From Voacanga thouarsii (Eukaryota > Streptophyta > Magnoliopsida > Gentianales > Apocynaceae): DNA of 64,000 nucleotides. Of the stretch, positions 25,180 through 36,600 are shown one piece after another (within the stretch, counting starts at the first letter, position 1; each line of letters opens with the position of its first letter). The notes under the pieces were generated by a model. It had not been told where the DNA came from, did not search any database, and was given only the letters and a program-made list of their open reading frames with translations. The translations under genes were made by a program, and so were the position numbers. The stretch lies in assembly GCA_026120185.1 (NCBI GenBank), contig JANUWF010001101.1:2356001-2420000 (forward strand), read 5' to 3'.

Positions 25180-26323
25180 TGTTGTCGTACAAAAGGGGAG
25201 CCGATAAAATTGGCGATCGACTTCTCTTCTGATGAATATAAACAGTCTGATAGAATAATGAATGCAAGAGTCGGACCTTTTAAGAGACGTGAGTTCCTTA
25301 AACTTACTATAGAAATGATCTAAGAAAATAGGAATATCGCATGCAGAAGCTAATAGGGATTAGAATCAGTGTGTTTTGATTGATTTTAATAAAAAGGAGT
25401 ACAAAATTACTGAAACTTAAAACCAAAGTAGAATGAAACGGAAAGCTGGTAATAAAGGAATAAAGGAAATTTCTGAAAACTAATTAAGGTTATGAATAAA
25501 GACAAGAAAATTACAGAATAAAAAGGGAATTGAAAACTTGAAACTGGTAATCTTCTGGATTTGTTTGGTCGTGTCTGTTCTAGAAATCCTTACCTGTTTT
25601 ATACTTGTTGTGGCTACGGGTGTAAACAAATCGATCTTTTATTGAATATGTTTGGGCTCGACTCGATAAGGGTTCGGTTCGAATTCGAAATATCGAGTTC
25701 GAGCTCGAATATAAACCTTATATTTAGGTTCGAATTTTAAACGAGTCGAATTCAAATATCTAAATATTAGACTCGAAGGTTCGCGAACATGTTTGATTAA
25801 TTAATTAATTAATTAATTAATATATAACTTATATAATTTATAATATATTATATTATAAATTATTTATTTTAATTTGAATTCGAGCTTGAACTTATTATAA
25901 TCAAACTTCGAATCGAACTCGAACCTAAAAGTATTTCAAATGAATCGAACTTGAGTCAAGATTTAACATTCAAATTGAACTCGAACTCGAATTCGAGCCC
26001 TATGTGAAAATAATAAAGTTTGGTTCGATTATCTTAAGGTTCGGCTTGATTCGATTCGAGTACACCCCTAGTTGTGGCGTTGTAATTGACGACTATTTAT
26101 ATATGGAGAAAATCTCGATTCATGGCTCAACCTTAACGATTAGGTGTAGTAGTACTTTACCGATTGTACCGAGATATAGGGGTGACGATTCAATGGCTCA
26201 TAGTTCTAATGTTGACTGAGTACATCGGTTGAAAAATACTTGACGTTATCGTTTTAGAAAAATTCTTATCAACATTAGCTCAGAATTATCATTGTAACGA
26301 CTCGACTAAAGTTGACATTAACA
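25180..26323 (-). repeat. 5' LTR of the Tat element, carrying a MITE
   Basis: It matches 14915-15594 from TGTTGTCGTAC to TTGACATTAACA, but is 1144 bp long. The difference is the 456-bp MITE plus its 8-bp duplication at 25607-26078. Confidence 0.92.
25615..26070. mobile_element. hAT-type MITE nested in the LTR
   Basis: The ends TACGGGTGTA and TACACCCCTA are inverted repeats. The perfect 8-bp duplication GTTGTGGC flanks the insert at 25607-25614 and 26071-26078, as hAT transposition produces. The other LTR has only one copy of the target. The interior has TTCGAATTCGAA-type blocks and a (AATT)n core, and no coding sequence. A reversed older copy is at 5571-6301. Confidence 0.9.
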
Positions 26324-26714
26324 ATAATATTCTCATGGTATTGAATCCTAGCACTATCCTTGGCTTGAATCTTACTACCCCGGGCAATGTGCAATAATTT
26401 GAGTAAACATTTAATATTTAATTAAAAAAACTTTCGTCAATTTAGGCAATGTGCTTAGCCATTGAATATTGAATATTAGTTATTTATAAATTTAAAACAC
26501 CAAACGACACGCACACGTATATATGTATATTATACTATAAAATAATAGTCACATTTGAAATATTGTTATAGCTTTATTTTATTAAGAGTTGGATGACGTA
26601 AAAGTATGGTAACTTACTTTTACAATCTATTTTTATCGGGTATCTAAATTAATATTATATTTAATTTTTTTAAAAAATTGTAATTATAATTTTAAATTTT
26701 ATAAAAATTTATAA

Positions 26715-26991
26715 AAAAAATTAGTATATTTGGTCTCTAAAGTTTCGAGTTTGTAATGCTTTCATCCTTAATATTTTTTTTCTACCGTTATAATTTTTAA
26801 TGATTTTTTTTGCCATTATGGTTCCAAATGTTTTATTTTCTACCTAAAAAATAGCCATTATGGTCCTTAAAAATTAAAAATTAAGGATCATAATGACAAA
26901 AAAATTCATTAGGGATTATAATGGTAGAAAAAAATTAAAGACGAAAATATTACAAATACTAAACTTTAAGAATCAAATAGGTTAATTTCTC
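26715..26991. mobile_element. Mutator-type foldback MITE, copy 2
   Basis: 277 bp, flanked by a perfect 9-bp duplication AATTTATAA (26706-26714 and 26992-27000). The arms are long imperfect inverted repeats (left: TTTGGTCTCTAAAGTTTCGA). It is homologous to 5772-6053. Confidence 0.8.
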
Positions 26992-27206
26992 AATTTATAA
27001 ATTCAAAAATCAATATTTTGATCTATTTAAAATAAATAACAAAATTATTAATATTTTATAGTTAAATTTTATTTGTATTAGATTAAATTTTTTGTCAAAG
27101 CAATAAAAAAGAAAAAAAAAATACTCTTTTAAAAAAAATACCAATCCAAATGTGCAATGTTTAGTGCCTCTAATGCATTTACTTCATTATTAGGTCAACA
27201 CCCTGT

Positions 27207-28283
27207 ATTTTTAAAAAAGGCTTATTACAATTTACCCCTATTGAGTTAAGGGTAGCGGTACTTTAATATCATAAATTATAAAAAATGCACTAGAGGTCCG
27301 TTGACCATTAGCCAATAATGGTATTGACTAATGAAAATTACTTTTGTAATAAAATATTTATTTTATCTATACTAATTATAAGATACTCAAAATAACTCTT
27401 TAAGTTTATTGTAATTTACCCCCATTAGGCTGTAGATTGTGACATTTTAATACTACAAGTTGTAAAAAATGCGCCAGAGATTCATTGACCGTTAGTTTAT
27501 GACGATATTGATTAATGGAAGCTATTTTGGTAATAAAATATTTTATGTATATTAATTACAAGATGCCTAAAAAATCTTTTAATGGAGGGAATGGGTTTGT
27601 TGTTTATTAGATTAGGGAAATATGATTTTTTTTTTTTTGGCTATGCCTTTTTTTTTTTTTAAATGAAGAAAATATTGGTACAATTTTGTGATTTTGTTTT
27701 GGCTTGTTTTGTTCAAATTTGTATCGTACTTAGGTATTGACAAAGTTGTATATGATATGTCTAATGTTAGGAAGTTGATTAAAACTTTGATTTATATGTT
27801 TATTATATTTTATCCTATTAAGTTAGAATAATTGTACTTTAATATCACAAATTATAAAAAGTATTATAAATTCACAAATACTTTGTTTGCCAAATTCCCT
27901 CCGCTAAAGAATTGTTTAGATATTTTGTAATTAGTATAGATAAAATATATATTTTATTACAAAAGCAATTTTCGTTAATCAATACTATCATTGACTAACA
28001 GTCAATGAACCTCTGATGTATTTTTACAACTTGTGGTACTAATGTATCACAATCCACAATTTAATGGGGATAAATTACAATAAACTCAAAGGGTATTTTG
28101 GATATTTTATAATTAGTATGGGGAAAATATATATTTTTTTTACAAAAATAATTTACGTTAGTCAATATCGTCATTGATTAACGATTAATGAAACACTAAT
28201 GCATTTTTTACAACTTATAATCTTAAAATGCTACTACTCCCCAACATAATAAGGTTAAATTGTAATAAACCCTTTTTAAAATG
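27207..28283. repeat. Second large foldback element with duplicated arms
   Basis: The left end TTTAAAAAAGGCTTATTACA and the right end TGTAATAAACCCTTTTTAAA are inverted repeats. The left arm (about 27207-27600) has two related units starting ATTACAATTTACCCC / TTGTAATTTACCCCC and containing TTGACCATTAG...ATTGACTAATG. The right arm (about 27905-28283) has two units in the opposite orientation. A third partial unit lies in the spacer at about 27798-27865. There is no coding sequence. The ends are approximate and no target duplication was confirmed. Confidence 0.75.
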
Positions 28284-31200
28284 GTTAGAGTAGTAGTTTA
28301 ATCATATAGGCTATATTTGGGAAAAGATTTTTCATTCTCATTCCAAACCAAAATTTCACTTTAATTCAAATATATTATAACTTTATATAATTTTTATTTT
28401 GTGATAACTGTAATTCAACCCATCATACTCTTTTTTTGAACCTACCTAACCCCACATATTTAATAATATTTTTACAAAACTCATCTCAAATCAATCATTT
28501 ATCACTTACACCTTAAATATCTAACTTATAATTGGTATGATCAATCACTGAATTTCTCCTCCCTCGAGCATAAACTTTGTGTGCTCTCACAGGAAAAAAA
28601 AAAGTGTATATATATAAGTATATATATCTTGTGGAATAAGCTTTACTTTTTATCTGGTTTCTATAGGAATTTTGGGATATCTACATTGGAGGAGGAATGG
28701 ATGGAATAATTATACATGTGTAGTTTGTAAATCTAAATGTTAATAACCAATTGTTAGTTTTTTTTGTATAATATCTATATTTGGATAATGATTGAATTGA
28801 GATGAGTTTGTTAAAATTTAATAAAATATTATTAAATATATAGTAGATGTGAGGTCCAATCATTAATGGGGGTAAGAAAATATGATATGTCATTAGTATA
28901 TGACATTTCTCCGGAAACGAAAATTCTAAATTAATATTATTTTAAATTAGAGTTTTGATTTGGATTGAAAAAAATTTCTTTCCAAATACAAACCAAAAAA
29001 AAAAAAACTAGATTTATTTTTATAAAAAATTAGATAATTTTCACTAATTCGTGAAATTTGCATTAAGAGTAGATGATACTGAGAAAGGAAGGTTCCCCCA
29101 TTTATAAAAGTCTCATGGAACTTTTGAAACCTCATTTTAGCAAAGAGATCTGCTGTTAAATGCCCTCTCTTTTTTCAAAGCAAAAAACATTTAATTTGAT
29201 ATAAAACTTTAGACAAAAATATAATTATTGATAAGTAATCATATTATCTTTATTAATTAGAATAACTAGTTATAAGAAATCTGAAATAGTAAAATTTGTA
29301 TCATTTAAATGGAGAATATTAGTTGCTCAAATTTAAGAGCAGAATATATTTATTTTTAAAAAATAGACATTCATTTTAAAATATATTAATCACAGAAATT
29401 TGAATATTTAAATTCGCACGAGAGGAATAGATGAAATCAAAGTACTAAACTCCCTTCTTTCTTGTACCAAAGTGCCAGAAACAATACTAGAGTCATTGGG
29501 GTTATTTGTAGTGTTTTTTTTTTTTTTTTTCATTATGCAATTTTTATAGAGGAAATGCAGAATATTTACTGACAAAAATTATACAGGTTCAGTCTTTTTG
29601 GTTTTTCTAAAAAAAATTCTATAATATTGCAAAGAGAATTGAAAAATGATAAACGTCATTTCCAAAAAAGTGTCATTTAAAATTTATAGATAAAGATTAA
29701 AATAATTGTTAAATAAATAACTTGAATTATAACGTAAAGGACTATATTATCTCCTTTTAGAAATTAAAAATCGATTAATGTGATGATTTAGTAGAGTATT
29801 GTAACAAATGAGATAATAAAAAATAATAAATATATTGTTGATCTTCAAAAGTGACAAATAACTTTAAATCCCCCCCCCCCCCCCAAAAAAAAGACACTTA
29901 TTTGGGAATAAGAAAAAATCTTCTGAAATGACAGTTAAAATAAAAACAAAAGAAGTATATAAGTTTAACATTCAATAATTAGATTCCTATTGTTCTCATG
30001 TATATGAAGTATATAAGTTTGTAAAGTTACTTAAACCTGTTTGATAAAGATGAAGTTTGAATATTAAAATTTAAATATTTAAGTATTAAATTTGAAAATT
30101 AAAATTAGGATATATTTGATAAATATGAAGTTTGAAGTGTAAATATTTAGTATTAAATATTTGAAAATTAAAGTTTAAAATTTGAATATGAATAACTAAA
30201 TTAAAATTTATGCTATTTTTTTATTATAAATTGTATTAAATAAAAATAAGTACTTAATAATTTAAATTTTAGACTTATCCTATGTTTGGTTTATAAAAGA
30301 GGAGGGGGGGGGAAGGAGGGTACTTTTATTTCTATTAGAGAAAGTAATTATAATTTACATTCGTTTTGTTTGATCGGAATAAAAAGAAAGTAAATGACAA
30401 TAACTATTTTGATTTACGTTCTTATCCGTCCAAATTTTGATAAATTGTTTTGTTACGTGGAAAGAGAGCTCCCTTCTTAACTTAATTTATTTCTCTTTTA
30501 TTTTTCATTCTTAATTAAACGATGTAAATCACTCATGTTCAGATTTACATTCCATCCTCTCTTCACCCAACAAAACATTCTGATAATGAGTTACTTTTGG
30601 TTCCTTCTTAAAATTTTTAAAGTTTTTCCTCCATCCTCTCTCCTACTCTAAAAAATTCACCAAGTGTCATCCTATTTTTTGTATTTATTTTTTCTCCAAG
30701 TAAAAAATAAACTATTATAATCTAAATAATAAAACTTTATTTGGAATAAATAAATAAATAATAAACTTAAATAATCTAAATAATAAAATTTTATTTAAAA
30801 AATAGATAAACAGTAAACCTAAATAAATAAACCTAAATAATTTGAATAATAAATCTAAATAAATAAACTTCAATAAATAATAAATTAAATAATAAACATT
30901 TATTTTAAAAAATAAAAAATAAACCTAAAAAATTTAAATAATAAATTTAATTAAAAAATAAAAAATAAAAATAAATAAATAAACCTAAATAGAGATGATG
31001 GGAGTGTAGGAAAAAATAAGAGAGGGATTTGGGGAGGGTATCTTGGGGCATTTACGTTCAAATTAACATTCCATCTTCTTTTCTTTCTTCTTTTTACTCG
31101 AATCAAACATACTATTAATGAATTACTTCTAGTACATTTCTTCAAATCTTTTTATTTTTTTTAAAATAATATGATCCTCAAACATATTTCGTTAAAAAAA

Positions 31201-31554
31201 AAAATTAATACAACACCTTCTGCTAGGCGGGAAGCTTCACAGCTTTTATTTTTTATTTTGTTTTCTTTCTAAGGAAGTAAGGAAGCTTCGCAGCCCCAGG
31301 GGCCTTATCGGACATATATGCATAATTTGTACATTTACAACTGTTATCTCACACTAATCCTAATCAAGAAAAAAAATCTTAATTACTTAGCTGTAAAGAA
31401 ACCTTTCCCCATTCAAATCAAAATTTCAATTTAAAATAATATTAATTTAAATAATTTTTATTTTTCAAAAATTATTATATACCCATAACACATTATATTT
31501 TTTTCCTCTCATTTATAATTGACCTATATTTATTCTACATTTAATAATATTTTA
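28284..31554. other. Gene-free AT-rich stretch
   Basis: No coding sequence can be supported. It holds a 15-base C run at 29870-29884 followed by an A run, GAAGTTTGAATATTAAAATT-type repeats at about 30040-30250 related to the MITE at 36723-37129, and AATAAACCTAAATAA low-complexity repeats at about 30720-30990. Confidence 0.5.
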
Positions 31555-32124
31555 TTCTCTCTGTCCACAAATAACTGGCTTATTTTCTTTTTAGTTTATC
31601 TAAAAATAACTGTTTACTTTTTAAATGTAAATTGTATTTAATTATTTTTTTTTAATTTTACCTTTAGCACAATTTTTATCAATTAATATTATAATTACCT
31701 ATACTGAAGTTATTTTAACTAATAATGAAATCACGTTATCCTATAAAAATAATCAAAAGTGTAATTTAATGAGGGGATATGAGTGAAAGACAAACAACAT
31801 ACGTGAGAAGAGAGAGACATATACAATTATTAAAGTAATGTAATTAAAAGAACTGTGATATTCAAATTAATGAGGTGAGAAGACTCTAAAATGAAGAGTA
31901 TGAAGAGATAGGCAAACGATATACGTGAGAAGAGAGAGACATACGTAATTATTAAAGTAATGTAATTAAAAGAATTGCGATATTCAAATTAATGAAGTGA
32001 GAAAGATAATAAATATACTTCAAATGATATAATGAATATTTTAATCATTTTTACTATAAAATTTCACAATTTTTTAATATGCGTAATTTTTATAATTAAA
32101 TTAATTATTTATAAATAGAGAAAG
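31555..32124. mobile_element. Stowaway-type MITE with internal duplication
   Basis: The ends TTCTCTCTGTCC and AATAGAGAAAG are the typical Stowaway/Tc1-mariner terminal sequence, bounded by the dinucleotide TA on both sides (31553-31554, 32125-32126). It contains a near-perfect direct repeat of about 80 bp (GAGAAGAGAGAGACATA...TCAAATTAATGA) near 31804 and 31929. At 570 bp it is longer than most Stowaways because of this duplication. Confidence 0.65.
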
Positions 32125-32126
32125 TA

Positions 32127-33696
32127 TTAAATTTTAATAAATTTATATCAATTTAATCCGTAATTGGTACAGTCTTAGTCGAAATTAATAGCCAGATTCT
32201 TCTGGAGTTGCAATTTCTTGTTAAACGTCTTCTCTTAGCTGTCTAACACGATTAGTTGTCTTTGCTGCTATTCTTCTCTCTGGCAATATGTCAACCAAAA
32301 TTTAGCATTTTTTTTTTAATGAAAGTTTTCCAAATTTTTTGAAACAAGAACCAAAAGTTTCTGCTACTTCTGTTGGAGGTCCAATTGGCCACGTTTTACT
32401 TTTACCAAACTTCTGAAGCGGCCTAGCTTTGCCTGAATATTCTCTTTCGAGGCCGCCAAGTGCTAACTGAATCAGTGAAACTCAATTTCTTTTGGCCCGA
32501 CACGACAGGGTCACAATCTTGATTGTGCCAACTGGGTTGCATCTGTAGCATTTATTTAGGATGCTGTAAGATGTTTATTTTTTTTACATAGAATCAATCA
32601 TCAATCATCAATCATCAATCATCAATCCTCATCCTTTTCTAGTCAAATGTGGTAAAGGTGTATTCTTTTACCGAAGCTTTCTTCTAAAAATTTTCGTCTT
32701 TGAGTGCAGAATTGCTGTAAAAACTCTTATTTTTGTCCAAATTTTGATCTTGCTTTGCTGGGTTTTCTACTCTTACATCATCAAACCATATTCTCGTTGA
32801 ATGAGTTTGTTTATCACTTTTTCCTCCAAAACCCAATAAAGATTGAAGCTCCCCGTGCTCAGCTTCCCTCCAAACAGTTCCGTTTCAATTTACGGTAGCT
32901 GCTCAGTTATGGTACTCGAATATCCTTTTGGGTAGAATTATTATACGCGAATTGGGTCTTTTCAAATCCCTGATTTTGGGTAGTTGAGCATTTATTAACG
33001 TTGTACGTTTCTCAATTGTGTGTTATTTTGCTTTCTCATTAACTGTTTTCAATGTTTCTTTGGTATTGATTGAGAAATTCTGGTGCTTCTTCGCCTCCCC
33101 AATTGGTCCTTGAACACCTAATTCTTGTCTGACATCTAGTTTCTCTATTCATATTTGCTGTACTAGTATGGGTATTGTGTTCTGTTGTCTTTTTCTTGAT
33201 CTGTTGATGCTTTGGCTTGTGAAGTGGGAACCTTTTCTGGATTTGTTGTACTGGGTCGGAATTTATTGTGTTGTTTAACTTTCCATACCAAACGTTCTAC
33301 GCGTGATATTGACTATTAGGTTTGTCGTATTTAAGTTTCTTATTTTGTGAAACTACAGGTTGGATTTTACATTTTTATGGGCTTTGTACCTTCATCCTGC
33401 TTGACTTTGTCGTGTTCTTTCACAGCTTAAGGCCCAATTTGCGCCAGATAGAAAAACTTTCAGCATCAAGACTTGTGTCGGAGGGGTTTTGAGATTATGG
33501 TTTCCTTTTAAGTGCTTTCTGCTGCTTGTGCTTTACTTTGGGAGTTGAGAACTGGTTTTCAAGTGTGGTTCCGGTGTTGTTTCATTTGCGTATGCAACTT
33601 TAGTTTTCAAGTGAATCATTTTTCGGAAGTGTTGTTGAAGTTCTTGGAATTGTTTTTTTAGTGAGTTTCAAGAACATTTGGAACTCATCAGATGAA
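32127..33696 (+). other. Upstream region and probable 5' leader of the sterol glucosyltransferase gene
   Basis: No coding sequence can be supported. A (TCATCAA)n repeat lies at about 32590-32625. The T/C-rich stretch from about 32690 looks like a plant leader and may contain a 5'-UTR intron (possible donor near 32891, acceptors near 33358 or 33426). The transcription start was not located. Confidence 0.4.
32590..32625. repeat. (TCATCAA)n microsatellite
   Basis: About five copies of a 7-base unit. Confidence 0.85.
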
Positions 33697-36600
33697 ATGG
33701 ATGCGAATGGGACTGGTAAAACACCTGTAGAATTGGAGAATGGGGGCAAACCTAACCAGAAGGTGCAAAAAGATTTAGACCAGACTAATGGTGTCAATCA
33801 CTCAGTTAAATTGGAAAGGAGGTTCCCCAAGGAGCAATTTAGTGCTGATGCCTCAGGAACACTGAATCAAAGGAAGAACTTGTTGGAAGTGGCTAATAAT
33901 TCTGCAAGCTGGAAGTCCGATACTGGATTTTCTGATGAATTAGAAGATCATGGGACAAGTTCCTCACATGGAGTGGATAAGAAATCTTCAGATGAGCAGT
34001 GTGAACCATGTAATACTCCTAAAGGATCAAAGATGGTGAAGCATTCATCAGCTCTTGACATTTTTCAGTCTAATAAAGACTCGTGTGCTAGCCCATTGCC
34101 AAAGAGAGGTTAGCGCTTAAATGGATCTTTTTAGGTTTATTGATATATGTGCACATAGTTTGATTTCACTTCCATATTTTCTTGGGCTGTCATTTACAAA
34201 ACTGAAGACCTGTAGCAGGCTTCATATTTGTTCCTTGTGTGTGGAGAATCAAGTATTGTCATTGTTCTCTTTGCTTTACCATAAAATACCTGCCATCTTC
34301 CCAGTTAGCTATCTCACTTTAGATAAATCCCTGTGATCTCTGTGAGGATGATTTGCAATATAATTACAAGCAATTGGAAAAATCATTTTAAATAGCTAGA
34401 TCTTTATGGCCTTTGAAGGGTAAAAGAGAAGAGAGATTTGCTGCTGCTAGGAAAAGGAAAATGACTTGCGCAGTCTTGTTTAATCAAAGGACTGGAAAAT
34501 TTGTCACAATTCAAAGGAAGAAAAGAGGGAATAGAGGTACAAATGAGTGTTTGCTATTTTATATTTCCCGTCAACCACTCTCATGGTTTGCACATGTTAT
34601 TGCCATTGTACAAATAGCAAGAGCATCACTTGATATAATGTTTTTGTTTTTTAAGGCATTACAGACTGGGATGTTGAGCCTGAGGCAGGTGACTTGTATT
34701 GGGTGCTTAAAATTGTTTTTGTTTTTGTTTTTGTTTTTTACTGGGCCTGTAAATTGCTGGATGAGACTTTTAAGGAAAAGGATGAGATCATCCGTGGAAG
34801 TTCCAAAGAATCTTAGCATTGGCTGTCTTTACCGTTATATGGACACCCTGTTCTTCCAATATCAAATGACTAGAGGGGCAAAGTGTTGCTTTTGAACTTT
34901 CTAATGAAATGCCCTACACATAAATAGTGATTCAAGACTGATGGTTTTGGCTCTTCTTTTCCTCCCTTGTATTTTCTTCTGTTGTTTTCCACTCGTCCCA
35001 TTTTCTTCATATTGATGTCAGTGAAATTAGTTGTTTGCACCCATGGTTCATACATTTGCAGTGGAAGTTCTATTAGGGAAATTATAGCATATCTCTTGTT
35101 TACATGTTATATCAGAGCCCTTGAACCAGGAACAATTTTCTTTGGTTATGTGCCACTAGAATCACTCTAGAAAGAAGGAAAGGGGAAAACATGGGATAAA
35201 GGGGAACTCCATTCCTGAAAGTTAAGACTCTTGTCTACTTCATGGCTTGCAAGTAACAGGTACTTCAGAAAGTTATATGGAAATTTTGGAAACAAATTTC
35301 TCATTCCATCTGTTCTGGGTCTTTGTTGGTTCAGCGTATGCTTTTGGGAGGCAGTTTGTAGATATGCTGCAGTATAACTCTTTCCTTTGAAGCCTCTTGC
35401 TACTTCTCCCCAATCTAAGGCAATGCCTTCACTATGACATCTTTGTACTGTTTGGTTGATATTCTGATTTCTTTGTACTATTTGGTTGATTTTCTGGTTC
35501 AACTTTAATATGAGATGTATTACTTGCTATTAGAATCTCAATTCTCAAAGATCACTTTAGTAGTACATTGCAGATCTCTCAAACTTAGCAATTAGACATT
35601 TTGTTTATGTGATAAATCTGAACATGTTTCTCCTTTGTCTGTTTTGGGAAGATTGTGCTTATTCATTTATCCTTTATGTTACCTTAAGGTTTGGGCCATT
35701 GCATTACTGCTCCTGTGAGAAGTCACAGAAATATCTTCGTTGAAGGTGATCAAATTGCATGTTCAAGATCCATGACGGAGAAGAGGGGGAGTCCACTATT
35801 CGACCTAAAACTGGACAAACTGTCCAAGCGTGAGAAGGTGAATTTTGATGTTAGTTGCTTCTTGTTGCATTCAGTTATTATCTTTTTTTTTTGCAATCTT
35901 CGATTTGGTATCAATTGCACTAAGTTGAAATGTTGGTTATGTGCAAGCATGTACTATACCTCATCTGCTTCTCGATACTGTTTGATAAGCTTTGGCTTTT
36001 TCAAGTGATTCTTCTTTTAGAAAGTGATACCACTATGCAATATATGTTGTATACTGTATCCTGAATGTCGTTAGTGTGCAATAAGGTGTGCAATAAGGTT
36101 GGTCACTGCCAATAATTTTGTAGCTACCATTGATTCTGTGAGTAAACTGGTTCAATATTAAGCCTCATGACCCTGTTAAATCAACAATTTCAAGTTGGAA
36201 ATGATTCATCGTACTTAAGAAAGTTGCCTTTATAGATAGTTTCCTAAATATTTTACCTTGAATAGCAAGGAAATAGGGATACATGTTGATTGAAGAAAAG
36301 GAAGAGGAGATTGGGCAAATTTAGTTCTAAAACCATTAACTAAACAAAGTTAGCAAAATTCTTAATTGTTTTGAGGCTATTGAAATTCATAGATCCTTAG
36401 CTACTTTCTTTTATTCAGTTACATATTTGAAAGGCAATTCTCTTGCTCCATAACTGCACAATAAGTGAAGAAGACATTTAGAAATGATTAGTTTCCCCTG
36501 TGCTTACAGACAATATACTTTATAATTTTCTTGTCAACGGAATTCCATTTTGGTGTTGTAGTGAGTATGAAATCTATCTTTTGGCTTGCATTATGGATGT

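Noticed and set aside
29870..29893. C run followed by an A run, possible assembly join
   Set aside because: It may be a sequencing or assembly artefact, but it has no supporting context and no biological feature was assigned.
34571..35502. Open frames between exon 1 and exon 2 of the glucosyltransferase gene
   Set aside because: They lie within intron 1, have no recognisable domain, and the spliced frame is continuous without them.
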